From: Gnetum montanum
Lineage: Eukaryota; Streptophyta; Gnetopsida; Gnetales; Gnetaceae
Length of the DNA: 64,000 bases
Reading direction: 5' to 3'
Assembly: GCA_015680685.1 (NCBI GenBank)
Contig: MNCI01002011.1
Coordinates: 928,554-992,553 of the forward strand
Shown here: positions 24,230 through 36,221 of the stretch, one piece after another
Position numbering within the stretch: the stretch's first letter is position 1
Layout: the number at the start of each line of letters is the position of its first letter
Made by a program: the position numbers and the translations under genes
Notes under the pieces: generated by a model
What the model saw: the letters and a program-made list of their open reading frames with translations, nothing else
What the model was told of the DNA's origin: nothing
Databases searched by the model: none

Positions 24230-27200
24230 GTAATTTTAGCAACTACTATTTTTTCTTAGATATATAACAATATACTTGGTCTATATCCAAGGCTAGTACA
24301 ACAAAACATCATCTTGAAAGATAATTTTAAACCTATTAAACAAAAATTTTGAAAAATTACCCAACTATAGATCTTGCTATAAAAGAAGAGACCAAAAACC
24401 TCTACAATGCTAGATTCATTCCTCTTGTTAACTACTTTGAATGGGTTTCTAACTTTGATGTAGTTACCAAGAAGAATGGTGACATTTTCATATGTATTAA
24501 CTTCTGAGATCTCAATAAAATTACTCTTAAGAATTATTTTCCTCTACCAAATATTGATTAGATTATAGACTCCATAGTTGTTCATGCTCTCTTATTCTTT
24601 CTGGATGATTTTTCTAGTTATAATCAAATCCAAATAAATCAAAAGCACTAGCAATCCACCACTTTCATGACTCATTGAGCAAACTTTTACTACACGAAAA
24701 TATCATTTGGGATCAAGAATGTTGGAGCTACTTATCAATAATCTATGACTTATTTTCAATCACATGATGTTCATAATAGTTAATGATTTTTTTGATGATT
24801 TTACCTTCACATGCACCTTAGTAACTAATCATGCTTCTAACTTAGATCAAGTTATAACTTACTATGATATGTTTAGCCTATGTTTTAATTCCAAGAAGTG
24901 ACTTTTTTGAGTCCTTACAAGTAATATTTCATATTTTCGTATATTTTAGGATCATATAGCAATTGATCTTAATAAGGTTAAAGCTATTCTAGATCTTACA
25001 CCACCTAGAAAAATTCAAGATATGTGTATCTTACAAGGTTCTCTTCAATAAATTTGATGTTTTATTTCTAACTTCACTAATCATCTTCACCTCTTAACTC
25101 ATTTTCTTTACAAATCTACCTTTTTTATCCGAGATGAGAAATGTCAAAAGGCCTGTGAACCTATCAAAGAAATTTTGACCACTCTTCCAATTTTACATCC
25201 TCTACAATTTAATCAATCTTTTTATCTCTATCCTTATAAATCCAATCATTCCATATCTACCATGATTTCTTAGAGGCAAGAAGATGGGGTTGATCTTTCT
25301 ATATATTACATATTTCACCATTTTTCAGGCTACTAGAATAGGTATTCTAACATTAAAATATCTTATCTAAATCTTGTCTTCATTATCAAAAGGTAAAGGC
25401 ATTACCTTCTAAGTGCTAAGGTATTTCCAATATGAAAAGATAAAATTTATAGATTATCACTAATAAGCACTTTGATAACCACCATTTAGTTTGTTGAAAA
25501 ACTTTTGTCATTGATTTTGACTTTTTTTCTATCTTAAAACTACAATAAAGGTCAAGCAATAGCTTATCTCTTCTTCTAAACCAAATGATGTTGTTCATAG
25601 CTTATATGTTGACATGAAGAATTCAAATACTATCCATTATTTTAATGGAATACACATCTTCTTTTGATCTAGTGTAGCCTATGTTCTTATTCTTCCTACT
25701 AAACAAGTTCTTTATAAGACTTATAAAATTAACTTTTCATGTACTAATAACATAGTATGAAACTCTAATATGAGGTCTCCTACTAGCCTTCCAAAATCAA
25801 GTCAAGGTCATTACTATTTATGTTAACACTTAGCTCATCATAAATCAAGTTAATGGTGATTATGATTGTAAAGTTCCTCACTTATTTCTTTATCTAAAAA
25901 TGACTATTGAACTTCTCATTTTCTTTTCTATTTACAGTTTGAGTTAAATTTCATGCTCTAAAAATATGTTAGCTGATGCTTTAGCAACATTTTCAATTCA
26001 TGATGATTCTTCTACCATACAAGATTAACCTATGCAATCTATTTGCTTATCACCTATCACATAGTCTCCTCATATTTTAATTAATGTTATCAATATAGAT
26101 AATGAAAATCAACAATAAATTGATTTTTTTCAGTATCTTACCACTAGAGTAACTTCTAGTCATTTAATATCTACATAAAATAATTTGTGTAAATGTAGTC
26201 CATACTTTTGATTAGTGAATCCTAATATCCTATGTCAAGTTTCTTCCATGGGTGTTATTCTACATTATCTTAATCTTGCTAAGTCTAAGGTAATTCTTGA
26301 TCAAGTTCATTCAAGAGTTTTGGGTGAATATTTAGAACCATGATCCTTGGTTTCTAGTATTATTTCTTTAGGCTATTGGTGGTAAACCTTAGCTAAAAAA
26401 ACTTACAATATAGTAAAGACATGTGAGACTTGGCAAATACATGCACCATTTATCCATATTCATTTACAAGAACTTAATATATCTCAAATCACATGGCCTT
26501 TTCAAAAATAGGATCTAGATCTCATTGATGCCATTAATCCTCCTTCACCTATTTGATACCAAGTTATTCTGGCTATTACAAAGAATTTTACTAAGGAGGT
26601 AGAAGTTATTTCTTTACATCTACAAAGTTTATATTTGTTTATTGCTTCATTCTCGATCATATAATAATCTTCTTTAGTATACCTTGAGAAACTGTAATTG
26701 ATAATAGACCTTAGTTCAAAAGTAAGAAGGTAGTTGATTTTTAATTCATGTATCATATCACCTTATATTTTTTTTGAAATTATCACCCTTAGTCTAATGG
26801 TTAAGATTAGTCTACTAATCAAATTCTCATTCCTTTCTTTCATACCATGATTAATAAAGCCCAACGTAATTGGCACATATAGCTATCCTATGCTATTATT
26901 TTCTACCGTACAACTTTTCATACAATCACTAATTGTACTCCATATTTTCTATCCTATGGTTCTCAGGAAATCTTACCAATTGAACTATGTATAACATCTC
27001 TCTGTGTTTTTCTTCATGATTAATGTTCAAATAAGGACAAAAAAAACATGTGATGTATTGAGTTGGATCTTCTAAAAGCACAATGGTAAGTTAGTCTCTA
27101 ACATTTACATGAATATTAAGTAGATGTTTAGCATCATCACTTGAGACATGTTAGAATTAGAGAGACTCATAAAGGTGATATATTCCTTCATCATTTTCTG

Positions 27201-27400
27201 AACTTGAAAGATACAAAGTTCTTTCTTAACTAAGAAAATCCTCTTCTGGTAGTTTAATCTTTGTAAAATGATGTTAATATTTTGTCTAACATGGAAGGAC
27301 ATCAGTTTCTAGATCTCATTAACAAAAGTTTTCTAAAGTGCTACTACATGGAGTTAATTTATAGCATCAAATCTATTGACTCTTTAAGACTCAACATTTG
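24230..27400 (+). pseudogene. Tat-lineage Ty3/gypsy RT-RNaseH-aRNaseH-integrase remnant
   Basis: Decayed pol in plus orientation. RT is recognisable from about 24,270 (G-LYPRLVQQNI..., then PIKQKF) through VTKKNGDIFICINF-DLNK, NYFPLPNID, FLDDFSSYNQIQI and KISFGIKNVGATYQ. The catalytic FFDD is kept (about 24,788-24,800). The connection has AIDLNKVKAILDLTPPRKIQ, then a first RNase H. A second RNase H is seen at about 25,800-26,000 (LIINQVNGDYDCKVPHLF; SKNMLADALATFS). Two RNase H domains are the hallmark of Tat elements. Integrase follows to about 27,300 (THAPFIHIH, FTKEVEVISL). Stops are dense. Confidence 0.75.
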
Positions 27401-27815
27401 TTCTTCTAATAGTAGTTTTTATTATTAGAAATTTAATACTACAATAGGATATTTACTACATCAAGATAACAGGTATGCTTTAAATCTTATTTTATTTTTG
27501 TACTACCTTACTTGCAATTTCCTCTCTCCATCTCATATTCTACTAATTCTCTAGTTATTTTCTTCATATTTTTCTATGTTTTCTATCTTATTCTACTCTA
27601 TGTGCTCATCATAGACCAACAAGATTTTTGAGTGACTCAATATCTCATTACTTTATGTGAGGATATGATTAAGTGTTTTTTTGAGTGGGACAACGAGGGA
27701 TTACTTTGATGATCATATATATACATATACATATACATACATACATGTAACATCATTTTTATTCATATAGCATGTAGACTTTAGTCATTCTTCACTTATG
27801 TAGCATACCTTCATC
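27401..27815. other. Spacer with (AT/ACAT) microsatellite
   Basis: This lies between the Tat-like integrase and the next LTR. It has a short tandem run of atac/atat units at about 27,716-27,746. Its last part (about 27,780-27,815) resembles the ~270-300 bp unit repeated after 36,222. Confidence 0.55.
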
Positions 27816-27820
27816 CTCAT

Positions 27821-28656
27821 TGATGGGACGCGATATCGTGTCCATCGCATCCCCCGTGATATCGCATATGCAATATTGCGTCTTTCCCTACGATATAGCG
27901 TACGCGATATCGCAGTCTGCCGCAATGTCTAAAAATAAGAGGCAGCTCTCCCTTGTTTCACAATTAAGGTTAGATTGTAGCTAAACTCTGGCAGTTTCAT
28001 CCCTCCAGAGATAGATTATTTTCCAGTGTCTGCCCATAGTGTGGTGAATGTAATTATACGACATCCTTTATTCGAGTGTGACATACTTGGACACGCACAT
28101 GACCGACAATAAAGATCGAGATCACTTCATCATTTTAGCATTCACTTTGTTTATTTATTTATTTATTTATTATTTACTAATTTCCTAATTAGTCTCTCTC
28201 ACCCTTATCTCCTAGCAACGCGGAATGAGTATTACTTGATTACGAGCATTTAAGTGTGACTACTTGGTAACCCAGTAGCATACCTAGGATCTATGCTTGG
28301 TAATCCCAGTGGTAGTCGTGCACGAAGTCCAAGATGTATATGGATAATCAAGGAATGAACGCTCATCACACTTAGGCTAGTTTAGATTCTCTTACCCTTT
28401 TCCTCCTAGCTTAGATAATATTAATTTCCATTGCCTTCAGGAGTAGCATTAGATTAGGAAACCCATCACACACCTCACTCTGGACTAAACCATACATGAC
28501 AAATATAATACTAGTCTAGGTGGGAAGACAGTGAACTGCGACCTAAGGATAACTGTCTAGGTGCCACAACTAGTTCATCTACGGAGTTGGACTGGATCAC
28601 ACATGAAAATGCTAGTATTCGTATGGTTGAGTGTAGGGGTACCTCGCCACTCATCA
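27821..28656 (+). repeat. 5' LTR
   Basis: Begins TGATGGGACG and ends CTCATCA. U3 carries five GATATC-centred dyads (27,830; 27,856; 27,870; 27,890; 27,904). A mutated TATA box reads TAAAAATA at 27,930, where the 3' LTR has TATAAATA. A (TTTA)n run lies at about 28,146-28,172 in both LTRs. Confidence 0.9.
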
Positions 28657-28657
28657 T

Positions 28658-28675
28658 TGGCACCATTACTGGGGT
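28658..28675 (+). other. Primer binding site, tRNA-Asp type
   Basis: TGGCACCATTACTGGGGT begins one base after the LTR. It differs at a few transition-type positions from the 3'-end complement of plant tRNA-Asp (TGGCGCCGTTGCCGGGGA), the primer site typical of Athila/Tat elements. Confidence 0.75.
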
Positions 28676-28786
28676 GGTGCTAGTTATCTAGATTAGTTAT
28701 ATCATACAAGGTCACTATAAAGGACTTAATGATATATCCCTTAGAAAGAAGTAGTTATAAAAAGTCACATAAATTCACACACAACA

Positions 28787-30781
28787 ATGCCTCTCCTACA
28801 TGATGATAATAATGCCACATTTAGTGAGGAAGTTCATTGGAGAACCAACGAACTCTATGACGATGAAGATTGGAGTATACAACCTGAAGTGGGAGTTTCC
28901 TATAAACATGAACGAAAGCAACGTCATCACAATGCATGAAGGTATAACTTACCTAATGACAATGAACCCCCACTAGCCACTACAAGCCTAACACAAATAC
29001 AAGAGGCTATTTGAATCTCCCGTAGGCATCATAAAGAGAGCCGTCTACCCAGGCTCAATTTAAACAACTTTCCTAAATTTCTAGGAGGCTATGACTTAGA
29101 TCCGCATCAACATTTACAAGCCTTCTACGATGCCTGCACATGGAACAACATTGATAACAGTTGGCAAAAACATAACCTCTTCCCTATGATGCTCATTGAC
29201 CAAAAAAAAGTATGGTATAGATCGTTAAAACCAAATTTAATATGATGTTGGTTAACAATGGTAGAAGTCTTTAACAAAAAAATATCAAACCTACACAAGA
29301 GTATCAACCTTGAGGAAAAAATCCAAGGATGGAAACAAGCACAACATGAACCCTTGGACATGGCCTTAGAAAGATATTATGCATTGTTAAACAACTGTCT
29401 GGGCCATGGGTTTTCTGAGGAAAGGCTAATATACCATATCATTGATGGGCTACGTAATGAAACAAGAGAGACCTTAGGAATCTATACCCAGGGTCAACTA
29501 TACAAACTATAAACCCATCAAGTCCAAGAGCTTGTTAAATAGGTAGCAAAAGAAGAAGGAGAATTGGCTAGATGGGAGAGTGTTGAGAAACATTAATGGA
29601 ACCAAAATCTCAATTTAACAAAGGTCCATCATCATAAAAAGGAGAAATCAACCAACCTCAAGGTGGAAACATCATCTTTTCCAACACAACAATCACTAGA
29701 AGAAGGCAAGGCAAAGATCAATAAGATGTTGGAATGGATGAATCAAAAATGTGGAGAATTTATCGATATCATTGGAGCTAAAGTTTTGACAACCCAAGAA
29801 GTAGGAAAAAAAAGTAGACAATCGGAAAGAAGGGATAAGAAAAATAGGAGCTCAACTGCCAATCATACGTATGAATGCAACATATGCCTATATGATCACC
29901 CCAAGGGCCAATGTCCAATATTGTTACATTTACATGAGCATTGGGGAAATACATTACATCCAGAGTTCGTACAGAGATACTGTGTTTGATCACAGTGGAA
30001 ACAATCCCAGTCATGGGGGAGACCACCCTTAGACTAGAGACACCCTTCATATCATCTGAACCCAAACGCTTATCTTGTTCAACATCTTGTTTCTCCAACT
30101 AGGCCACCACACTTTATCTCATCATAGTACTATTCTCCACAATACTATCAGCCCATACCTCCAACACAAACACCACCTTGTGCATCTTATACTCCTCCCA
30201 ACTTTCATCATTCTTAGCCTTTCCCTCCTTCCACATCGCCGCCAACTATTCCTAAGGTGCCTACACCACAACAAAAACCCATGAACGACACTTGTGCTAC
30301 TACTAATAACAGCAGTGAAAAGCCTCCTCAACATCAAAAGCGTCCTTTCTTTAAACACAACCATAAGAAGGGACTACACAATTCTGAGGCCACTACATCT
30401 TCCAACTTAGCACAAGTCTCACACTATGGTGCACCCTCATCTTCGAATCCAATGCCTCATATTACTTCATCAAGGCCACCAGCTCACACTCCAAGAATCA
30501 TACGGCCCAATGAACACTGAAATGGAGAGCAACAACCCAATCCTTGCATACCATTTAATGGTCTCAAATATCATAGTGAGTCAACTTGTTATTTGGGAAC
30601 TACATCGTATAAATTTCCCCACTATGCTTATTATAATCAAGTGTGTGAAACCCAATGGAGTAAATATGACCAAGCCAGAATACTTTCAAAATGCAAGGAT
30701 CCCAGTCATCATTTATTAATCTATGCTATCCTCAACCATTTAGCTATGAGGGATATCCCTCATTCTAATAAGCAAGATTAA
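28787..30781 (+). pseudogene. Athila-type gag (few breaks)
   Basis: The frame begins at ATG 28,787 (MPLLHDDNNATFSEEVHW), about 110 bases after the PBS. It runs through NNFPKFLGGYDLDPHQHLQ (about 29,063-29,120) and an 84-codon intact stretch at 29,258-29,512 (EKIQGWKQAQHEPLDMALER; LGHGFSEERLIYHIIDGLRN). The knuckle CNIC-x3-H-x4-C is intact at about 29,875-29,915. A Pro/Gln/Ser-rich tail ends HSNKQD-stop at 30,779-30,781. About ten breaks interrupt roughly 660 codons. Gag packages the element RNA; this one keeps its knuckle. Confidence 0.75.
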
Positions 30782-30903
30782 TAAATACTTTTTATTTTCT
30801 TTAATTTTTCAATTTTTGTTTTCTAGTTTTTTCATTTTTCAATTTCTTGTTTTATCTTTTTATCTTTTTATCTTTTTATGTTTTTTATAAGTAATCTCAT
30901 CTA
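30782..30903 (+). repeat. Pyrimidine-rich low-complexity stretch
   Basis: Directly after the gag stop there is a T-rich tract with four tandem tttttatc units at about 30,850-30,885. No coding content. Confidence 0.7.
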
Positions 30904-31697
30904 NNNNNNNNNNNNNNNNNNNNNNNNNNNNNNNNNNNNNNNNNNNNNNNNNNNNNNNNNNNNNNNNNNNNNNNNNNNNNNNNNNNNNNNNNNNNNNNNN
31001 NNNNNNNNNNNNNNNNNNNNNNNNNNNNNNNNNNNNNNNNNNNNNNNNNNNNNNNNNNNNNNNNNNNNNNNNNNNNNNNNNNNNNNNNNNNNNNNNNNNN
31101 NNNNNNNNNNNNNNNNNNNNNNNNNNNNNNNNNNNNNNNNNNNNNNNNNNNNNNNNNNNNNNNNNNNNNNNNNNNNNNNNNNNNNNNNNNNNNNNNNNNN
31201 NNNNNNNNNNNNNNNNNNNNNNNNNNNNNNNNNNNNNNNNNNNNNNNNNNNNNNNNNNNNNNNNNNNNNNNNNNNNNNNNNNNNNNNNNNNNNNNNNNNN
31301 NNNNNNNNNNNNNNNNNNNNNNNNNNNNNNNNNNNNNNNNNNNNNNNNNNNNNNNNNNNNNNNNNNNNNNNNNNNNNNNNNNNNNNNNNNNNNNNNNNNN
31401 NNNNNNNNNNNNNNNNNNNNNNNNNNNNNNNNNNNNNNNNNNNNNNNNNNNNNNNNNNNNNNNNNNNNNNNNNNNNNNNNNNNNNNNNNNNNNNNNNNNN
31501 NNNNNNNNNNNNNNNNNNNNNNNNNNNNNNNNNNNNNNNNNNNNNNNNNNNNNNNNNNNNNNNNNNNNNNNNNNNNNNNNNNNNNNNNNNNNNNNNNNNN
31601 NNNNNNNNNNNNNNNNNNNNNNNNNNNNNNNNNNNNNNNNNNNNNNNNNNNNNNNNNNNNNNNNNNNNNNNNNNNNNNNNNNNNNNNNNNNNNNNNN
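30904..31697. other. Assembly gap (794 N)
   Basis: All bases are N. Any frame that spans it is an artefact of reading N as open sequence. Confidence 0.99.
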
Positions 31698-31920
31698 GTT
31701 CTTTCCCTACTATTATCCCTCTAAATTTTAATGTTCCAGTGTACCATTACATACCCTTTTTCTTACCACCCAAGGTTTTATTGATAAAATCCACATCCTT
31801 ATCATTAATGGTTTCTTTTGAATTAATGAAATTACCCTAGAACATCTTGATCATAGTCAATGTCCTTAATTTCCAACATTAATTTCAAGAAAACCATTTA
31901 AAAAGTTGGTATTTTCATGG
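31698..31920 (+). other. Non-coding stretch upstream of internal promoter
   Basis: About 220 bases with no coding pattern. It leads into the internal GATATC cluster. Confidence 0.55.
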
Positions 31921-31940
31921 TGTCTCACATCACTAGGAAC

Positions 31941-32080
31941 GAGATATCACGTATGTGATATCGTGTCCCATGTGATATCACGTAATGCGATATCGCGTCC
32001 CCACCGCCTATAAATAGGTCACCCCCTGCAACACTTAGCATCATTTTTTCATTCACACAGGGGGATTTTTTGAAATTTTT
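31941..32080 (+). promoter_or_regulatory. Internal U3-like promoter with four GATATC dyads
   Basis: Four 11-bp dyads, GAGATATCACG (31,941), GTGATATCGTG (31,955), GTGATATCACG (31,972) and GCGATATCGCG (31,987), lie just upstream of TATAAATA at 32,009. This is the architecture of this element's own U3: four or five such dyads with the TATA box about 15 bases after the last one. GATATCGTGTCC is identical to a stretch of the 5' LTR. The leader (cacacagggggatttttt) is homologous to that of the internal promoter at 17,041. It probably drives the third ORF. Confidence 0.6.
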
Positions 32081-32485
32081 CTTTGCGACTTGTGATTACG
32101 TGACCCTTGCTTTTCTCATTATATCTCACTTGCTGGTACTCTAATTTTTATTCTGTTTGAACCTACTTGAACATGGAGTGTTCAGCTCAGTCATGGGGGA
32201 GGGACACTTGCCAAAAAGTGCCTAAATTTTTTGAAATTTATCATTTCCCAAAGGACATCAATTAGGGTAATTAACTCTAACACTTAAAATAATTTCCTAA
32301 AAATCATTTAACCCTTAGGTATACTGGGAAACTAAAATGGAAACCACCTAAGTCACAGGACTTATTATTACAAAATTTCGGGCACTATCACACGTGATAA
32401 CATAAGATCATTAATTAAGGTAAGCAGTAAGGTATAACTTAACTTCAAAAATGACCTTACTAACGCTTGGCCCGTGTGATTGCAG

Positions 32486-35251
32486 ATGGCCCCAAAACGT
32501 GGACAGCAAGAAGGTCCTACACAAGGTGGAAGCAAATGAGCTCGGAGAGGTAGAAGACAAGGTCTTGTTGGACAACATGTAGAATAGGAGGAGTAATCAT
32601 TCAGCATTCATCAAGATGAACCTCTTACCAAATGGTCTGGGAAGGCAGAAGGAGCAGCTGCTGCTGTGCCTGAACTGGGACAACAACTCACGTTGCCCCA
32701 AGATTGTGCTCAAGCTATCCATGAGAAGTCCACATTTTCTTCGGTGATTGTGGAATTGAACTTTGAATCATTTGCAAAGTTCACTTCTAAGGCCATTAGG
32801 GATCACCTCAAAGGGTCTCCCTTAAGGCCTATCCTCTCTAAAAGTAGTTCCTGGTACCTAGGAGAGACGTACCAATTTTGGCACAATAGGGAGCAAGGCA
32901 CCATTGTTAATATTTGTGGTGTGATAGTTGACTTCTCCACGCAGGAAATTTCAGAAGCGTTAAACCTTCCAAATACAGGGCCCTATGTTGCTTAGTTATC
33001 CACTCGTTCAGACCCTGATGTGTGAAAGGATTGGTTGAAGAAGGCTTATGGAAGAGATAAAGCATTTGGTTCATTAACAACAGAAGAGAGAGTTTACTTC
33101 AAAATTGGAACATATCACCTCTTCCCTAAAAAGGGCCTCAAAAAAATATCAACGTATGTAGCTAGAGGATGTGCAATGTTGATTGGAAAGGTTAACGCTA
33201 ACCTACACCATATATATTTGATGAAGATCCTTAGGCGGTTCGAAGAATGAAACACAGGGAAGATGGCACTGCCTTTCCCCTGTCTTATCAGAAAGCTTTG
33301 TCGACATGCTGGTATTCAGGGGTACACCAATGATGTCCTCCGAAAATCCTAAACTGCTTAATACGCTGAATTGCTAAAGGCACCAACTCCAAGAAAAAGC
33401 ATTGGCAAAGATCTGGGACCAGAATAAGAAGAAGAATAGCTGGTTGGACCTAGTCAACCTCCAGCCATAGGTCCCAGCCAACAACAAGAAGCAGGGTCCA
33501 AAACAAGCCAGGATTAGCTACCACCATCGCAAGACTATAGACTGTCGATGAGCCATCTGAGGGCCATCGCTGATACAGTCAGTTGGATAATTCATGATGA
33601 TGCAAACCTCTTTTACATCATCGATGATGCCAGGTATCCTACTATTTCATTAGATCACACAAGGGATAAAGTCTCCATTCACACAAGAGGAGGGGAAAGT
33701 AGATGGTCACAACAGATCTCAAGAAATGCAGCATCTTTCCAGGTGTAGTTAGAGACTGGTGAAGGGGCCACTGTGGTGGTCATGCAACACCAGAATTCCA
33801 CTAGAGCTATAGATATGGTCACAGAACACATTAAAGAATCCTTCAATGTACCTGTTGTGCCACTGGTAGGTCTCTCAGGAGCACGGGATGCTCAAACTTT
33901 GGTCGAAACCTCAATAACTCCTGTGGAGCATGAGGATGTGCTTGATAAATTGCTTCAAATAGAGCAAGTAATGATGTCCCTTTTTGACATCCCTCAAGAT
34001 GTAATAGTAATTCAATCAGACCTCATTTCCACAAAGGGGAAGTTGGTCTTAACAGAAGTAAGGGCAGATCATGCTAAAGCTAAAGTGCAAAAACTACAAG
34101 AGTAGCTCGTGGCCATACAAGCAACATAGCAGGACCCTCTATAATTTGTTCCCATAGACCAGCTAGAAAATTTTAGGACTAAGAAGCTAACAAAGTTAAT
34201 TGCAGAGAATAAAAAGGTGATGGAAGAAAAGGAGATGCCTATTTGGAATGCCTCCGTAGCACAGGCGCAAACCCATGTGCATCTTAAGGCACTCAAACCC
34301 TTACAGGAAGAAAACAAATAGTTTGCAACTAAAAACCTTCAGTTGACCACTGTAGAAAAGAAAAATAATGTTCTTGATGAACACTTTCATCAATTACAAA
34401 AACAATTTTTCCAGGTTAATCGAGACATAAGCCATTTAGCTAGAGAAAATCAAACCCTCTCGATGGATGAGGTACACACCATTCATCAAAAGTCGACAAA
34501 TAAGATAAGCGCATGGTAGAATGAGGCTAAAAAATATGAAAACCTAAAGAAGCACTTTCGTGATCAAGTGGGGATGTATAAAAAAATCCTTGAAAAGGAG
34601 ATCCATATGGCCAAGGTCCAAATCAACACTATCAGTGTTGAACACACTGATTGGCGGGCCATATTAGACACATATGCTCTCCCCCACCAAGCGAAAGTTA
34701 AGAACCAGGACTTGCAGATTCAAGACTTGACAAAGTACATGGAGTTAGCAAATCTCAAATATGCCAACCTTTCCATGTTAAAATCAGGGTGCCCAAGGTT
34801 AGAGCTCGAGCAGCAGGTAGCAACCACCCACATCAAATATGAAGTAGAATTTTCAGAACACAAGAAGCTGTTGGAAAACCTAGATGTTGCAAATTCTAAA
34901 CTTGAGGTGGTAAAAGCCAGCTACCAGGGATAGAAGGATGTCGTAACTGACTTGGCTCAATGGCTAACAGACCTTCATGAATACAAGAACAAATCCAAAG
35001 CCTATGAGGAGGAACAATGGGTGTTCGCGGCTTGGTATGTCAAGGCCAACCAAATGTTCCCGCAACTACCCTGTCTTTGGGAGGTGCTAACTCCGTCAAA
35101 CATTGGAACACTAGCATGGATAGCACAAGATCCTTAAACTGAAGAGGAGAATCTCCAAGCCATACTTTAGCATCATCAAACTTCAAAACCTGGAGCACAA
35201 GACAAAAGGAAGGCCCCAATGGAGGAGCCACCACCACCAGGAACTACATGA
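32486..35251 (+). pseudogene. Third ORF (env-position), transposase_32-like plus coiled coil
   Basis: The ATG at 32,486 directly follows a splice-acceptor-like GTGATTGCAG. The N-terminus is basic (MAPKRGQQEG). A conserved domain follows (about 32,720-33,330): NFESFAKFTSKAIRDHLK, SSWYLGETYQFWHN, GVIVDFSTQEISEALNLP, then KIGTYHLFPKKGL, MLIGKVNANLHH and LPFPCLIRKLCR. It resembles the putative plant transposon protein domain of Athila third ORFs. From about 33,950 to 35,000 it is mostly coiled coil, including KYMELANLKYANLSML. It ends EPPPPGTT-stop at 35,249-35,251. About a dozen stops occur, but open blocks of 60-120 codons remain. I see no membrane segment or signal peptide, so an envelope role is doubtful. 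Confidence 0.65.
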
Positions 35252-35393
35252 GTTCCAAATTTTTCTAGTTGTAGGATATTTTGTGTGTTGTGTTTTCTTC
35301 CCACACTGTGGCATCATTCCATTTTTTCCCATCTAATAATCTCATACCTATCCACTGTGTAATCATTGTAACTCAAGGATGAATTTTTATTCA

Positions 35394-35405
35394 GTTGTGG
35401 GGGTA
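35394..35405 (+). other. Polypurine tract
   Basis: gttgtgggggta directly before the 3' LTR start TGATGGG. Confidence 0.7.
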
Positions 35406-36216
35406 TGATGGGACACGATATCGCGTTTGCTACGATATCGCATCCCCTACAATATCTCGTACATGATATCACAGTCTACCGCAATGTCTATAAATAAGAG
35501 GTGGCTCTCCCTTGCTTCAAAATTAAGGTTAGATTGTAGCTAAACTCTGGTTGTTTGATCCCTTCAAAGATAGATTATTTTCTAGTGTCTGCCCGCAGTG
35601 TGGTGAATGTAATTGTACAGCATCCTTTATTCGAGTGTGATGTACTTGGACATGCACATGACCGACAATAAAGATCAATATTACTTCATCATTGTAGCAT
35701 TCACTTTGTTTATTTATTTATTTATTTATTATTTACTACTTTCCTAATTAGTCTCTCTCATTCCTTATCTCCTAGAAACACAGAATGAGTACGACTTGAT
35801 TACGAGCATTTAAGTGTGACTACTTGGTAATCCAGTAGCGTAACTAGGATCTACGCTTGGTAATCCTAGTGGTAGCCATGCACGAAGTCCAAGATGTGTA
35901 CAAATAATCAAGGAATAGATGCTCATCGCACTTAGGCTAGTTTAGATTCTCTTACCCTTTTCCTCCTAGCTTAGATAATATTACTTTCCATTGCCTTCAG
36001 AAGTAGCATTAGATTAGGAAACCCATCATACACCTCACTCTAGACTAACCCATACATGACAAATATAATACTAGTCCAAGTGGGAAGATAGCAAACTGCA
36101 ACCGAAGGATAATTGTCTAGGTGCCACAACTAGTCTATCTGTAGAGTTTGACCGAATCACATGTGAAAACGCTCGTATTCATATGGTTGAGTGTAGGGGT
36201 ACCTCACCACTCATCA
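35406..36216 (+). repeat. 3' LTR
   Basis: Begins TGATGGGACA and ends CTCATCA, followed by the target duplication CTCAT. It carries four GATATC-type dyads (35,415; 35,432; 35,449; 35,463) and an intact TATAAATA at 35,489. It aligns throughout with the 5' LTR. Confidence 0.9.
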
Positions 36217-36221
36217 CTCAT

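Larger units (their letters stand above)
27821..36216 (+). mobile_element. Athila-type LTR element without visible pol, both LTRs
   Basis: The element is flanked by the perfect 5-bp target duplication CTCAT (27,816-27,820 and 36,217-36,221). It has TG...CA LTRs (836 and 811 bp), a tRNA-Asp-type primer site, gag, an internal promoter-like region, a third ORF and a polypurine tract. RT, RNase H and integrase are absent; the only unread part is a 794-base gap, too short for pol if the gap size is real. It is therefore probably a non-autonomous derivative of a family close to the element at 9,735-21,604. The LTRs are still clearly alignable over their full length. Confidence 0.88.

Noticed and set aside
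29778-30364. Two minus-strand frames of 106 and 80 codons
   Set aside because: They are antisense shadows of the gag frame; the basic/Arg-rich reading comes from the Pro/Gln-rich gag tail.
30878-31840. A 320-codon open frame
   Set aside because: Most of it is N from the assembly gap; only about 60 real codons remain and they show no family pattern.
32486-35251. Third ORF as a true envelope protein
   Set aside because: Only its position suggests env. I see no signal peptide, membrane anchor or cleavage site; the content is a transposase_32-like domain and coiled coil.
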